64,000 bases of DNA from assembly GCA_934047225.1 (NCBI GenBank), contig OW203997.1, positions 9,906,417 through 9,970,416 of the forward strand. The letters are read 5' to 3'. A model generated the notes under the pieces. It was not told where the DNA came from. It searched no databases and was given only the letters and a program-made list of their open reading frames with translations. Below are positions 54,974 to 64,000 of the stretch, piece by piece (position 1 is the stretch's first letter; every line of letters begins with the position of its first letter). Made by a program: the position numbers and the translations under genes. This stretch comes from Ypsolopha sequella. Taxonomy: Eukaryota; Arthropoda; Insecta; Lepidoptera; Ypsolophidae.

Positions 54974-55300
54974 ATGCTTGCTTCAAACTCGTACACATCT
55001 ATACATCATCATATACATCTTAAAACAGAGACAAAGGAAAACTTTGAAGCTTACTTAAAGAAAATGGAAAATCTGCCCTTAAGAGCATGGCCTACCATGG
55101 CAACTTTTTTTTATTACCCGTCCAGCACAATAAGTTCAATAGCAAAGACCTTATTTGCTTTTGATAGAGGCGATGATATGTTGGCTCATTGGCCTCTTTT
55201 TCTTGGACGCGTAATTCTAATGATCACGCAGCGTATTGGTGTGTTCTATATTGAAATATTTTGTAGGGAAAAAATATTGGATTTAAGTAGAATTCCTTAA
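54974..55300 (+). CDS. Unidentified intronic ORF, 108 codons
   Basis: Begins MLASNSYTSIHHHIHLKTET and contains KENFEAYLKKMENLPLRAWP, then two mildly hydrophobic stretches (SSTISSIAKTLFAF; WPLFLGRVILMITQRIGVFY). Composition is protein-like, with balanced charge, in an AT-rich region, and an A-run (55321-55334) follows the stop as in retroposed copies. It lies antisense inside the takeout-like intron. No family recognised; may be a retropseudogene piece or chance. Confidence 0.25.
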   Translation: MLASNSYTSIHHHIHLKTETKENFEAYLKKMENLPLRAWPTMATFFYYPSSTISSIAKTLFAFDRGDDMLAHWPLFLGRVILMITQRIGVFYIEIFCREKILDLSRIP

Positions 55301-55785
55301 AATTTATATAACCTATTTTATGAAAAAAAAAAAACAAGTTGATTTCTTAACCGAGTGCTTGAAACGAACGTTTGAAAACAAAATAAAAGAGGGTGGAAAA
55401 ACTTTTGTTTTGACTAAAGTAGACATCTTAATAAGTACCTTATTTATAAGTAAAATCTCTAGATGAAAATTATATATATATTTTTTTTATTTCAATACAA
55501 GGAGAGTCTGAATTTCTTCAAACGAATCCTCTAAAGTCTGGCGTTGGTCATGCTCTAGGCTCATGTACAGTCTTAACGAAAAGATCAGTCACCCAGAATG
55601 TCAGCGGAGAATACGGTCCTTACACGGTGCTTACCCTTCGACAAAGGACAATTTACCTTTATAGACAAACAATGGGTATTGTTATGTAGCTAGATATTCG
55701 TACTTGAACCAGAAAAGTAAATACTTACCATGAAGTGGTTGGGGATAAATACATAGTTTTTTTTTACAAACTTTACAACCAAATC
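55301..55785. other. Intronic stretch without recognised features
   Basis: 55540-55640 is slightly GC-richer (AAAGTCTGGCGTTGGTCATG). Nothing identified. Confidence 0.35.
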
Positions 55786-55960
55786 AAATTCAAATTGTTT
55801 ATTTTGCAAAGTAGGTATAGATAAGGTGACTTTTTGATCATCGTCCAAATTCATACTGGAGGCTTGATAAGTGATCAGTATCTTGGATCAATAACAATTT
55901 TTGTGAAATTCAGAAAATGAAATTTCGGCTTCCCATAGATATTCACTTCCAGTTTTTAAG
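55786..55960. mobile_element. LINE tail stub plus half of palindromic MITE D
   Basis: 55786-55822 repeats TCAAATTCAAATTGTTTATT and GCAAAGTAGGTATA as at 27830. At 55823 AAGGTGACTTTTTGATCATC starts a family D MITE of which only the left half (to about 55955) is present. Confidence 0.6.
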
Positions 55961-56135
55961 TAATAAAAAATTATAAAATTACAAATTAAGTACAAACAAA
56001 CAAACATACTACAAATAAAATATATAAAACAAATTATTTTTCCACTTTCTATGTTTTAAGGCAGGCACAATCCTCTTTTTAGACTAGCTTCATCATTCAC
56101 TTATACATCATTCCTTTCCTGGATAGGAATGTGTC

Positions 56136-56738
56136 TCCGAAGGCAGAGTAAATATATTTATAGAGTAGTGAATGATAGTACAACGCTCTGATCCAAACTC
56201 TGCGTGCTCTACGCGCCGTCTAAGCGAAGTTCGGGGGAGTCTCCACTCCATATAAATCACGGCGCGGCGGTGTTTAGGGCACGCGTCTCAAAATCAAAAA
56301 TAAAAAAAAACCTAAAAACAAGCTTCCTTTGTAAAAGATAGAAAATACATTGTTGATGCTATATCAATATAAAGGAACCAAATATACTCATTAACTTTAA
56401 AATTATTAACTTTAAGTTATTAAGATATAGATACTTAGCAAAAAAAAAGGTCCCTCGCTCAGAAAAATACCACAGCAGAACTGTGACGCTTGTAACTTTC
56501 CCTTTCTCGTCACCAATTTCGACATTCACGTATATGCGACCTGTAGCACTATTTTTGCGACCAGTAGCACGACCTGTGCGACCTGTAGCACGACTTGTGT
56601 GACCTGTAGCACGCGTTATGGGCATAGCATATGAAGTTATAAATATACTTAGATTCCCACGCATCTGTGTAAGTTTGAATCTGAGTGTTTGTACTGAGAT
56701 TAACTACTCTATAAATATATTTACTCTGCCGAAGGCAA
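56136..56738. mobile_element. Foldback element with ~35-bp inverted ends
   Basis: TCCGAAGGCAGAGTAAATAT at 56136 and its inverse ATATTTACTCTGCCGAAGGC at 56718 continue into TTTATAGAGTAGT on both sides. About 600 bp apart. The interior holds a GC-rich patch (56180-56290) and a short minisatellite. Confidence 0.65.
56535..56622 (-). repeat. Degenerate GCGACCTGTAGCAC repeat
   Basis: Five variants of (T)GCGACCTGTAGCACGA in 88 bp; on the minus strand they read RATG(R/H)T repeated. Unit about 12-24 bp. Confidence 0.7.
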
Positions 56739-57296
56739 CCTACAATCCATCCAAAGCCATCCGGATTCAATCACTCAACACCTGCAATCCTTTTTGGATT
56801 TAAAGTTGCCTCAATCTGTCAAACACCTACTTTAAAGGAACATACTGTGGAAGTTCTGAGCTGATTGAGCGGTTTGAGACAAAGAACTGAACAGCTCTTC
56901 CAAAGAATTATACTTGAGGAAATTTCACATTTTCTTTCTCATTTTGAAAATCTTCTTTAAAGTGTATATAGTTGTTTCCATTTTTTTTTATTTCCGTCAT
57001 TATGTTTTTTTGTGAGAGTTGTGCAGTATAATAATGAAGTAACTATTTAAACAATAAACATATTTACTTATATACATAATTTTACGATAAATAAGATAAA
57101 AATACATAGGTAACAATAGTTAAAATAAATATTGTGCTATCTATAGATACTCATGGAATTGAAAGGTTCACTCTGTTTTAAAAATATCATGTGGTAATAA
57201 TAATTTTGTTGTAATAATTTTAAATATAATGAGTATATTTGGTTACTTTATATTAATTTAGCATCAAAAAACTTTTACAAAGGGTAGCTTGATTTA
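56739..57296. other. Intronic AT-rich stretch
   Basis: Nothing recognised. Confidence 0.4.
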
Positions 57297-58095
57297 AGGG
57301 TTCCGTAGTACCTAAAAGGTACAAAAGGAACCTTTATGGTGAGACTCCGTTGTCCGTCCGTCCGTCCGTATATCACAGCCTCATAACTTCAGCACCGTAA
57401 AAGATATGGACATGAAATTTGGCACAAAAATAGCATTAATTTGCTCACATATAAAAATGTAAAAAAATATGAAAAATTTGAAATTGTTCAAAATATTTCC
57501 AAAACAAAAATGAGAAAAATAAAAAATATTATCATAAAAATTCAATACTTATTGGTATTAAATTGTAGATATTAAGAAGTAGATTGAAAAAATATATACT
57601 TTTACTATATTTACTGGCATTGGTTTCGAGAAATCTTTAAAAAAACATAAAAATATGTATGTCCCCCCTCCCTTATCTCTGAAACTGGTAGACCGAAAAA
57701 TATGAAAAAAAAATGTGAATTATAAATCAAAACTGGCCAATTATAGGTAAACATAAAAAAAGAAGTAAAATAAATAAAAAGTATATTTTATATAAATATA
57801 ATATGGTAATCAAATTAAAAAGTTGATTGTAAAAATATATGGTTTGGCTATATTTTATTGCATCCATTTCGAGAAATCCTTGAAATTCCATTAAAAAATG
57901 TATTTCACCCCTTATCTCCAAAACTGGTGGACCGAAAAATATGAAAAAAAATCATGGTAATAATATGTGTTTACGTAAAGATTACATACAGGAAAAATAA
58001 AGCGATTGGGAAATTCACGAAAAAAAAATTACAAAATTAATAAATTTATCACCCACAATACGAAACCCTAGGTACGCGAGTCTGACTCGCACCTG
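57297..58095 (-). repeat. GTGCGAGTC/GGGTTCCGTA family, full-length minus copy
   Basis: Begins AGGGTTCCGTAGTACCTAAA with GTCCGTCCGTCCGTCCGTAT and ends GTACGCGAGTCTGACTCGCA. All blocks of the family are present, giving a full length near 800 bp. It lies in the intron 300 bp from the donor of the middle exon. Confidence 0.85.
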
Positions 58096-58395
58096 GGTGG
58101 CTATTCTCGCAAAACTTTTCACACACTTTATGTTTCACACGACTTTGTTACTCGCGTAATAAATGCCGCGTGATGATAATTCTACATAGTAAAACTCCAT
58201 AAAAGACGTGTAAAACATGTTATGAATCCGGGCAAAAGGTTTTCGTTTTAAAGTCTTGATACGTTTCTGTACAAAGGGCTTCTTAAAATCACTCGCCTTT
58301 GGCCCTCGCAAATTGTCGCATGTACCGGAATTGCCGTCCTGGCCGGTTTCTCGCAAGGGATAGTCGCAAAAAGAATAATAAATGCGCATGCTTAC

Positions 58396-58551
58396 TGAGT
58401 TCTTTGCTTTCCTTGAACAGATTCTTCAGATCGAAGGTCACTCGGTCTCCGTAGTCGAAGGTATATGTGTAGTCCTTCACAGCGAAATGGTCGACACTGT
58501 TCTTGTCCTTAATGTACTTTGTTCTAATGTTCACCTTCATTTTTAGGTTCG
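58396..58551 (-). CDS. Takeout/JHBP-family protein, penultimate exon found
   Basis: Acceptor TTTTCAG (58558-58552) and donor GTAAGC (58395-58390). The exon is 156 bp: CG, 51 codons, A. It reads NLKMKVNIRTKYIKDKNSVD, HFAVKDYTYTFDYGDRVTFD, LKNLFKESKEL, and is joined through Thr (A|CG) and Ser (A|GT) codons. It matches the beta-rich central part of the family, ending at the NLF(xx)(N/S)K.L motif that precedes the C-terminal helix. The phases of both joints fit exactly, which argues for a functional gene. Transcription is toward lower coordinates. Confidence 0.9.
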
Positions 58552-58658
58552 CTGAAAACAATGTTTAACATAATAATGCAAGTTATATAATTTACGCAAA
58601 ATAAAACTTAAATAACATTAAAAATTAGACTATATATACATGCATAATTTTAAAATTA

Positions 58659-58809
58659 TTAAAATAAATAAAAAATGCTGGCCAGATCACCACCGTCGTT
58701 CGGTAGTGTACCCAGAAGGCTGGCAGCATTGCCTCGCTGAATAGCGAGGCTAATACTTTGACCGAAATAGGCTCCAGCCCTCGGGTCACTGGAAGCGTCG
58801 ATATGCCTT
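58659..58809 (-). mobile_element. Retroelement coding remnant ([15 protein letters not shown])
   Basis: The minus frame reads [49 protein letters not shown] and a stop. The (A/S)IQRGNAA(S)(L/V)LGTLP phrase is familiar from C-terminal ends of insect retroelement proteins, but I cannot assign the clade. It is GC-rich relative to the surroundings and sits 110 bp from the takeout-like exon, inside the intron between 60156 and 58551. Confidence 0.45.
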
Positions 58810-60155
58810 AATAATTGTTTGAAGAATTGATAACAAAATCTCTGTTTGTATTTGTAAACTGCCTGTAGAATAAGATAGCCTGTTTATAAACGTCCAAATT
58901 GTTTTTTTTTTGGATGTTTCACATTTTAACTAGCCATAAAAATAATACGTTAGTTCAGCAAAAGTTTACAGATCAGTAGAAGAAATAATATAGAAATTAT
59001 ATAATTTATTATATTACTATATTACTTCATTAATTTATGCAACAGTTTTCTCATTACAGTGTTTTATGTGTAAAGTAGGGAATTTCCATGAGTACAAAAA
59101 ACACACAACATTTGAACTTTATATTTTTGTTGAACGTTTTCTAATATGCCTAGTAACAATGGGAAAAAAAAAAATTTTGAACGACTACAAGCGGGCTTTT
59201 CTGGGTACACGTAAAATAAATATTTCATTTAATTTCGTAACATGAGAGCTAAGTTTATTGCTAGGACTTCAGTCAAAACAACACCCGTTCTTTTTCTTAT
59301 TTACAGGTAGTAAACGTATATATTGGACAATTGTACATACAGAAAAAAACGATAATAGCTCAATTATTCGATAAACAAAATAATCGAATAATGTAAGGAT
59401 ATGGACTCGCATAATGCACGTGCTTGAATGCCTATTACATAATCTATGATTGCTTTAATCGTTTAGGCGAAATCCTGCGGACATTTGGCCTAGTTATGGC
59501 CACCACTTGAATACCAATTCGTTGATGAAAAATCGTCTTTATTTCTAGGTAATAAGAATTAGGGTCCTTGTAATAATTGTGGCGGTGGCATTAAATCATT
59601 TTGATAAATAAATTATTATGTAATGATAATTCTCGTTCCCAAACACAACATCATTGAGAATTTATTGCACTTCCCTACAGGAACATCTTAATTTCTTTTA
59701 ATTTTTTTCAAACGCATAATCATGCCGTATCGTACTTATAATTTTCCAGGGTATGCAATAAATATAAAAAATATATTCTTAATTTTAATGCTTTGAAATT
59801 GTGTACAGATCTATAGCTCCATCATATTTCATAATAATAAATTATCATGAGTCAATAATTAATTTTAACAGAAATTTTTTGAAAACTAGCAGTTTTACTA
59901 AAATAATTTTATATGTTATTTATTTAGCTAAACTCGCACTGTTTATGTAACACGTGTCAAAAGTATATGTGCCTTCTTATTTTCACATAGAAGAATTAAA
60001 AAGATAGAAATATCTGAATCTAGTGTGTATTTTGCCAAAGACGTTTGTTTTATAAACATGACTTTTTTCTAATTTTATACATGGTTTGACAGACACAGAC
60101 TTGAAATTATAAGTATACCTTATGGGTTCATCACTCTAAAAATATAATATCTTAC
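58810..60155 (-). other. Intron of the takeout-like gene (remaining part)
   Basis: The intron is 60155-58552, donor GTAAG at 60155-60151. AT-rich, with no further feature recognised. Confidence 0.6.
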
Positions 60156-60286
60156 TCAGTTTGACTTTAGCATCTCCTTCACCGTTGATAGGGAACAATA
60201 GAATCCTTCCTTTAGCATCGTACTCGCCTTTGATAGTGAGGTTGCAGTGGAACTGAAGCACAAAGTGACGTTTCTCTAGTTCAGAT
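60156..60286 (-). CDS. Takeout/JHBP-family protein, upstream exon found
   Basis: Acceptor CATTTTCAG (60295-60287), donor GTAAG (60155-60151). The exon is 131 bp: A, 43 codons, A. It reads SELEKRHFVLQFHCNLTIKG, EYDAKGRILLFPINGEGDAK, VKL. L.(I/V)KG.Y..(K)G(R/K)(I/L)LL.P(I)..G(E/K)G is the hallmark of takeout/JHBP proteins. A cysteine in the FHCNLT strand is not one I expect in most takeout proteins. The upstream exons (signal peptide and the two N-terminal cysteines) were not found up to 64000 on this strand, so the gene is partial here. Confidence 0.9.
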
Positions 60287-60403
60287 CTGAAAATGGTATG
60301 AATAAAGTGAACAATCACAATGAATTATACCAAACTAATATAATATGATTTTTAATTTTTGTTGTCATGTAAGTGTGTAATTCAGTTTTAATTTATTTAA
60401 ATT

Positions 60404-60530
60404 CATCATCGTCATCGTCATCGTCATCGTCATCATTCATGTCACATCCACCTATTGTTGGGCATAGGCCTCTTCTTCTCCACGCTATTCTCATTTTCGG
60501 ACGTGATTCCATTGGGCCAGGCAAAATGTC
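60404..60530 (-). mobile_element. RTE-like LINE 3' end with GATGAC tail
   Basis: On the minus strand GAGGCCTATGCCCAACAATA (compare EAYAQQ) leads to TAGGTGGATGTGACATGAAT and then ATGATGACGATGACGATGAC repeats at 60437-60404. Only the last codons and tail remain. It lies about 120 bp upstream of the 60286 exon. Confidence 0.75.
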
Positions 60531-62248
60531 GGTATAATTTGGGGGCACAAATATTTTTTTTCACGGACAATATACGTACGTACAAACTGGGAAAATCATC
60601 AAGGAGTTATTTTATTTAAAAAAACAATTAACTACAACAAAACGGAGAGGCAACAGAGTAATCCCGACGTTTTAGTCCAATTACTTTTTAAAATCACAGA
60701 GAAAAATACATATTCATTTTTCGTAATGCCCGGCCGCTCCCGTGAAAACATCTTCAGGGCATTATGTAAATTGGTTGTAAACAACTGAAATAAAAAAGAA
60801 CCAACAATTGTTTTGGATGGTGTTGTTTCATTTTCGAGAAATATCACACATGGTTGTGCAGAAATAAATGGTGAGCAGTTACTTTGCGAAAGTACCAAGC
60901 AGGGTACAATTCCTAAATTTTACCCTAGTTTTAGAGTTATGCTGCAAACGGACAGATGGACAAATAAATGAAACTACAGAGTAGGTACAAAGAAAACCTA
61001 TATGACAAAAGAACACTGGTTTACGGACGGAATCACCCGAACGTCTTGGACCGACCTAGGATTTTATACACCTTTCGTTTATTTTACCGTTTTCCTAGGC
61101 TGCTGGGAAAAAAAATCATGAAAAAATCATTCGCAAGTTTCTTATTCGTTCACATTTCACATTTCTACATCTGGTTGTATGCGTTTTAAAAAAATGTTCG
61201 ATCATCAGATACGTTTTTATATAACGGGCACAGTATCAATAATGTTAAGGATAAACTCATAAATTGGTATAAATTTTAAAGCATATATATTTTTTTTAAT
61301 TTATTTATCTAATTATCATGTTTTGTACATATTTTTGTCTTATAAAAAAGAAAATCACGTAAACCCTTAGTGGGTTTAAATGTGATTTCTGAGCCACTTC
61401 CTAGAGGTACAGTACATAACAAAAAATACAAGTAAATAATAAAAAACATTTAACTGACATAATTACTTAAACTGAATTTATAGTCTCTCAGTAATATAGT
61501 TATGTAGAAAAAGCTAACATTGAATCTTGGTTCTGCTGAACTTTATTATTCCGGGACATGTTACAGTTTCCTAGAAGAGCACAAAAAACAAAACAAAACA
61601 GGCGAATCTGCTGTAAGCAAGTTGTTAAATCAATTAACTTTTTCAGGGACACAGACCATTTGTACGGGAATTGCGTAGTTTTGTAGGTAAAGCCACGAAA
61701 ATAAGTATGAAGCATTTTGGTAAATAATTAAAAAGTGACACGTTTCAGCTTTTTTACAAAATCAACTCCTAAGAAGGTAACATACGGGATGAAATTTTGT
61801 TAGTTTTGTAGATAAAACCATGAAAATAAGTAAAAAGCATTTTGGTAACAAATTAAAACGTAGATCGCCATAGACTCTTTACTACGACATTGAAATAGCG
61901 ATAAAAAAAATCGGTCAGAAATTTTAATCACTTGATGTGATTAAATGTTCGTTCTATTGTGTCTCGTTATCCCTGAAAATGATTAAAATAAATACCAACT
62001 GTTTAATTTAGATTTTAATTTAGATTTTCTAATTTTATTGATAACAATGTGAATAGGTACTAATCATATTCACATAATGCGATGGATTTCGCTATAAAAC
62101 ATATAATCATATTCATATAAGGTTTCAATTTATATTCATTTTTAAAATAATAAAAACTTATAAATTATAACTTAATCCTTTGAGATTATGACTAGATCCT
62201 ATGTGATAAGCCAATCAGAGCGCTGGAAAACTATTATATTGAAATGAA
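60531..62248. other. Upstream of the found exons; nothing recognised
   Basis: Searched on the minus strand for an N-terminal takeout/JHBP exon with a phase-matching donor; none was convincing. A minus open frame at 60632-60898 has no known motif. Confidence 0.4.
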
Positions 62249-62336
62249 ATGAAATTTATTTATTTATTCAATTATAATAGGTCAGTTTAAATGTAATATA
62301 ATTAAATTAAATAATTGATGTGATACAGTAGTAAAA
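62249..62336 (-). mobile_element. LINE 3' tail stub
   Basis: GAAATGAAATGAAATTTATTTATTTATTC gives, on the minus strand, AATAAATAAATTTCATTTCA, a polyadenylation signal with a CATTT tail. Confidence 0.45.
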
Positions 62337-62638
62337 AGTTGTGTCCTGTACATTGAATATTTTTGCGAAATTTTAAATTAAACGGATTACTAGTATTTAC
62401 TGAGGCCATAACCACTATTTTTACAATTTATGTCTGTCTTTCTGTCTGTAAGTATGTATGTTCCGTTTTAATTTAAGAACCACTTAACGAATTTGGATGC
62501 GGTTTTCTTTATTATCATCGTAGTAACCCTGGTCAACATAAAGGCTATAATCCCTTATGTGATGATAAAATAACCGCCAAGCAGAAAACGGGGCAAAGAT
62601 TGAATAAACGCGGGCGAAGCACCGGGTGAAAGGCCCTA
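62337..62638 (+). mobile_element. Dispersed repeat F, copy 2 (Helitron-like 3' end)
   Basis: GTACATTGAATATTTTTGCG, ATGTCTGTCTTTCTGTCTGT, GGATGCGGTTTTCTTTATTA, AATAACCGCCAAGC and the end ACGCGGGCGAAGCACCGGGT then GAAAGGCCCTA. The GC hairpin near the 3' end is better kept than in 16861-17209. Confidence 0.55.
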
Positions 62639-63727
62639 TAATTCATTTTATATATTGTTTTGCGATACTGAATAATAATTTATATTTATTATTATTTAAT
62701 CTAAGCAAAATCATGTTTTTTTTCGGTTTGAAAAATATTGACACTTAGGTTTCTGCTTTTAGAAATATTAATGGTCAACACTTCAACACATCTAAGGACG
62801 TCCTTTATGGAACATTTTACCTTGAAGTCAGCTCTCTTTGTTACCTACTACTTGTAAACAGTACATAAACAAAGATCAGGATATCAAAAGAATTTGTTAA
62901 ACGGCTTGGAAGGTTCTACAAACCAATTTGTTTAAGAAGGGTCAGAAAAAATGTAATGAAATAGACAGATGATATTAACTTGCGATCATAGAATTTAAGA
63001 GACAAAAACATAAATATATAGGTAGGTACTAAGTACTCGACAGCGATGCTAACAGTACAGTAAGCTGCCGAAAACAAATGACATGGGCTCCATAATGTTA
63101 AACATTGGCATTAAACATTGTTTTGCATTGGATTCATTTCCATCAATGTAGCTGGTAAAAATTTGAAAAAAATATGGCGTGTCTTTTGACTCATTAATTA
63201 CACTTTACAAAAAAATATACTTTTAATTATAATACTTTCAAAAAAGCATGAATTTCACGAAAAAAGCGATTCAGTTTCCACATTTCAAAACCGATTGAAA
63301 CGAAACCACCACACGCAGATACTAACTAGAAAACACCATCTTTATAACATAAATAAATTGTAGTTAATGTCCTAATGTAGTCGCGATTTCAAAATAACCT
63401 CTGATTAAAGCAGGATAGACAGTTGAAAAACAAAAGCGTTAGCGCAGGACTGAATTTTAGCATTGTGCAGCCCCTTAACAACTTGCGGGGATTATAATTT
63501 TGGCTAGGCAAGCGATCTTTGTCTCGAATACTTGCACAATAAAGCTTGGTGTGATTCGACGTACAATTAATCTGTAAGATGGATCCATAAAGATTCGCCT
63601 TATTACTTTAACTGTTAATGTTTACATGTATCCGCGTTTCCTTCCACTTATTTTACCAAAATAAACACAAAAACTATAAGTACGCACAATAACAAGTAGT
63701 CATATTTCTCACGTACATATGTAAAAC
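62639..63727. other. Stretch without recognised features
   Basis: AT-rich. A minus frame around 62760-62840 (DFKVKCSIKDVLRCVEV) was considered as a takeout exon and not accepted. Confidence 0.4.
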
Positions 63728-64000
63728 AGGTCAAGTGCGAGTCGGACTCGCATACCAAGGGTTCCGTAATTCGACAGTTTTGGGAATTTTTAATTTTGTT
63801 TTCGTGTTTTTCTCAACCGCTATACTTTTTCTTTAATCTTTACGTAATCATGTATTACCGTGATTTTTTTCATATTTTTCGTTCCATCAGTTTCGGAGAT
63901 AAGGGACAGGACATACTTTTTTTGTGGTGTTTCAAAAAAAGAAATCAGTGCCAGCAAATAAAGTTAAAACATATTTTTACAATCAACTCTTTAATATTTA
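63728..64000 (+). repeat. GTGCGAGTC/GGGTTCCGTA family, cut by window end
   Basis: GGTCAAGTGCGAGTCGGACT, AAGGGTTCCGTAATTCG, TTTCTCAACCGCTATACTTT, GTTTCGGAGATAAGGG. Continues past 64000. Confidence 0.8.

Larger units (their letters stand above)
52596..58395 (-). other. Intron of the takeout-like gene (5.8 kb)
   Basis: Runs from the donor GTAAGC at 58395-58390 to the acceptor CAG at 52598-52596. It joins phase 1 to phase 1 (A|GT). At least eight mobile elements or fragments lie inside, which explains the length. Confidence 0.8.

Noticed and set aside
60632..60898. Minus-strand ORF near the takeout-like exons
   Set aside because: No similarity to the N-terminal half of the family and no suitable donor in phase 2.
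62760..62845. Additional takeout-like exon (DFKVKCSIKDVLRCVEV)
   Set aside because: The splice phases do not match the 60286 exon and the residues do not follow the family pattern.

Overview
The window reads as nuclear DNA of an insect, most likely a moth or butterfly (Lepidoptera). It is AT-rich, has intron-exon structure with GT/AG splice sites, no bacterial-style gene packing, and is crowded with the transposon debris usual in that order: non-LTR retrotransposon 3' ends with TAA, TTCTA or GATGAC tails, TTAA-flanked and TA-flanked palindromic MITEs, a hAT MITE, a mariner fragment, a tRNA-derived SINE head, and the dispersed family that starts GTGCGAGTCAGACTCGC then GGGTTCCGTA. The lepidopteran assignment is an inference from these repeats and from the one host gene; no mitochondrial or rRNA marker is present.

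Only one host gene is well supported. It is the 3' part of a takeout / juvenile-hormone-binding-protein (JHBP) family gene on the minus strand. Three coding exons (60286-60156, 58551-58396, 52595-52429) join with consistent phase and give about 150 C-terminal residues ending in a stop. The 5' exons, with the signal peptide, were not found and probably lie beyond 64000. The last intron is 5.8 kb and filled with mobile elements, one of which sits about 40 bp from the 3' splice site.

Region by region: 1-9.3 kb holds dispersed repeats, a TTAA MITE, a truncated LINE flanked by a perfect 151-bp direct repeat, and two hairpin MITEs. 9.3-16.3 kb is a palindrome zone: a 715-bp inverted-repeat element, three consecutive perfect hairpins near 11.9 kb, a hAT MITE with a perfect 8-bp target duplication, and four TA-separated palindromic elements in a row, one carrying a DUF4817-like helix-turn-helix ORF. 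16.3-22 kb is mostly low-information DNA with dispersed repeats. 22-28.2 kb contains two interleaved pairs of direct repeats, LINE 3' ends, a mariner C-terminus, a SINE head and a palindrome with a strongly one-sided excess of T-to-C differences. 28.2-31.7 kb has two LINE remnants on the minus strand. 32.2-37 kb is a long stretch with G in excess of C and no coding capacity, preceded by a promoter-like segment. 37-46 kb has a 54-bp minisatellite open in several frames, RT remnants, a LINE 3' end and an unidentified repeated coding remnant. 46-52 kb has further MITEs, and 52.4-64 kb is the takeout-like gene and its upstream DNA.

All boundaries and similarities were judged by eye from the sequence; family names for mobile elements are tentative unless a diagnostic motif is stated. 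No CRISPR array, operon, rRNA or complete tRNA gene was seen.
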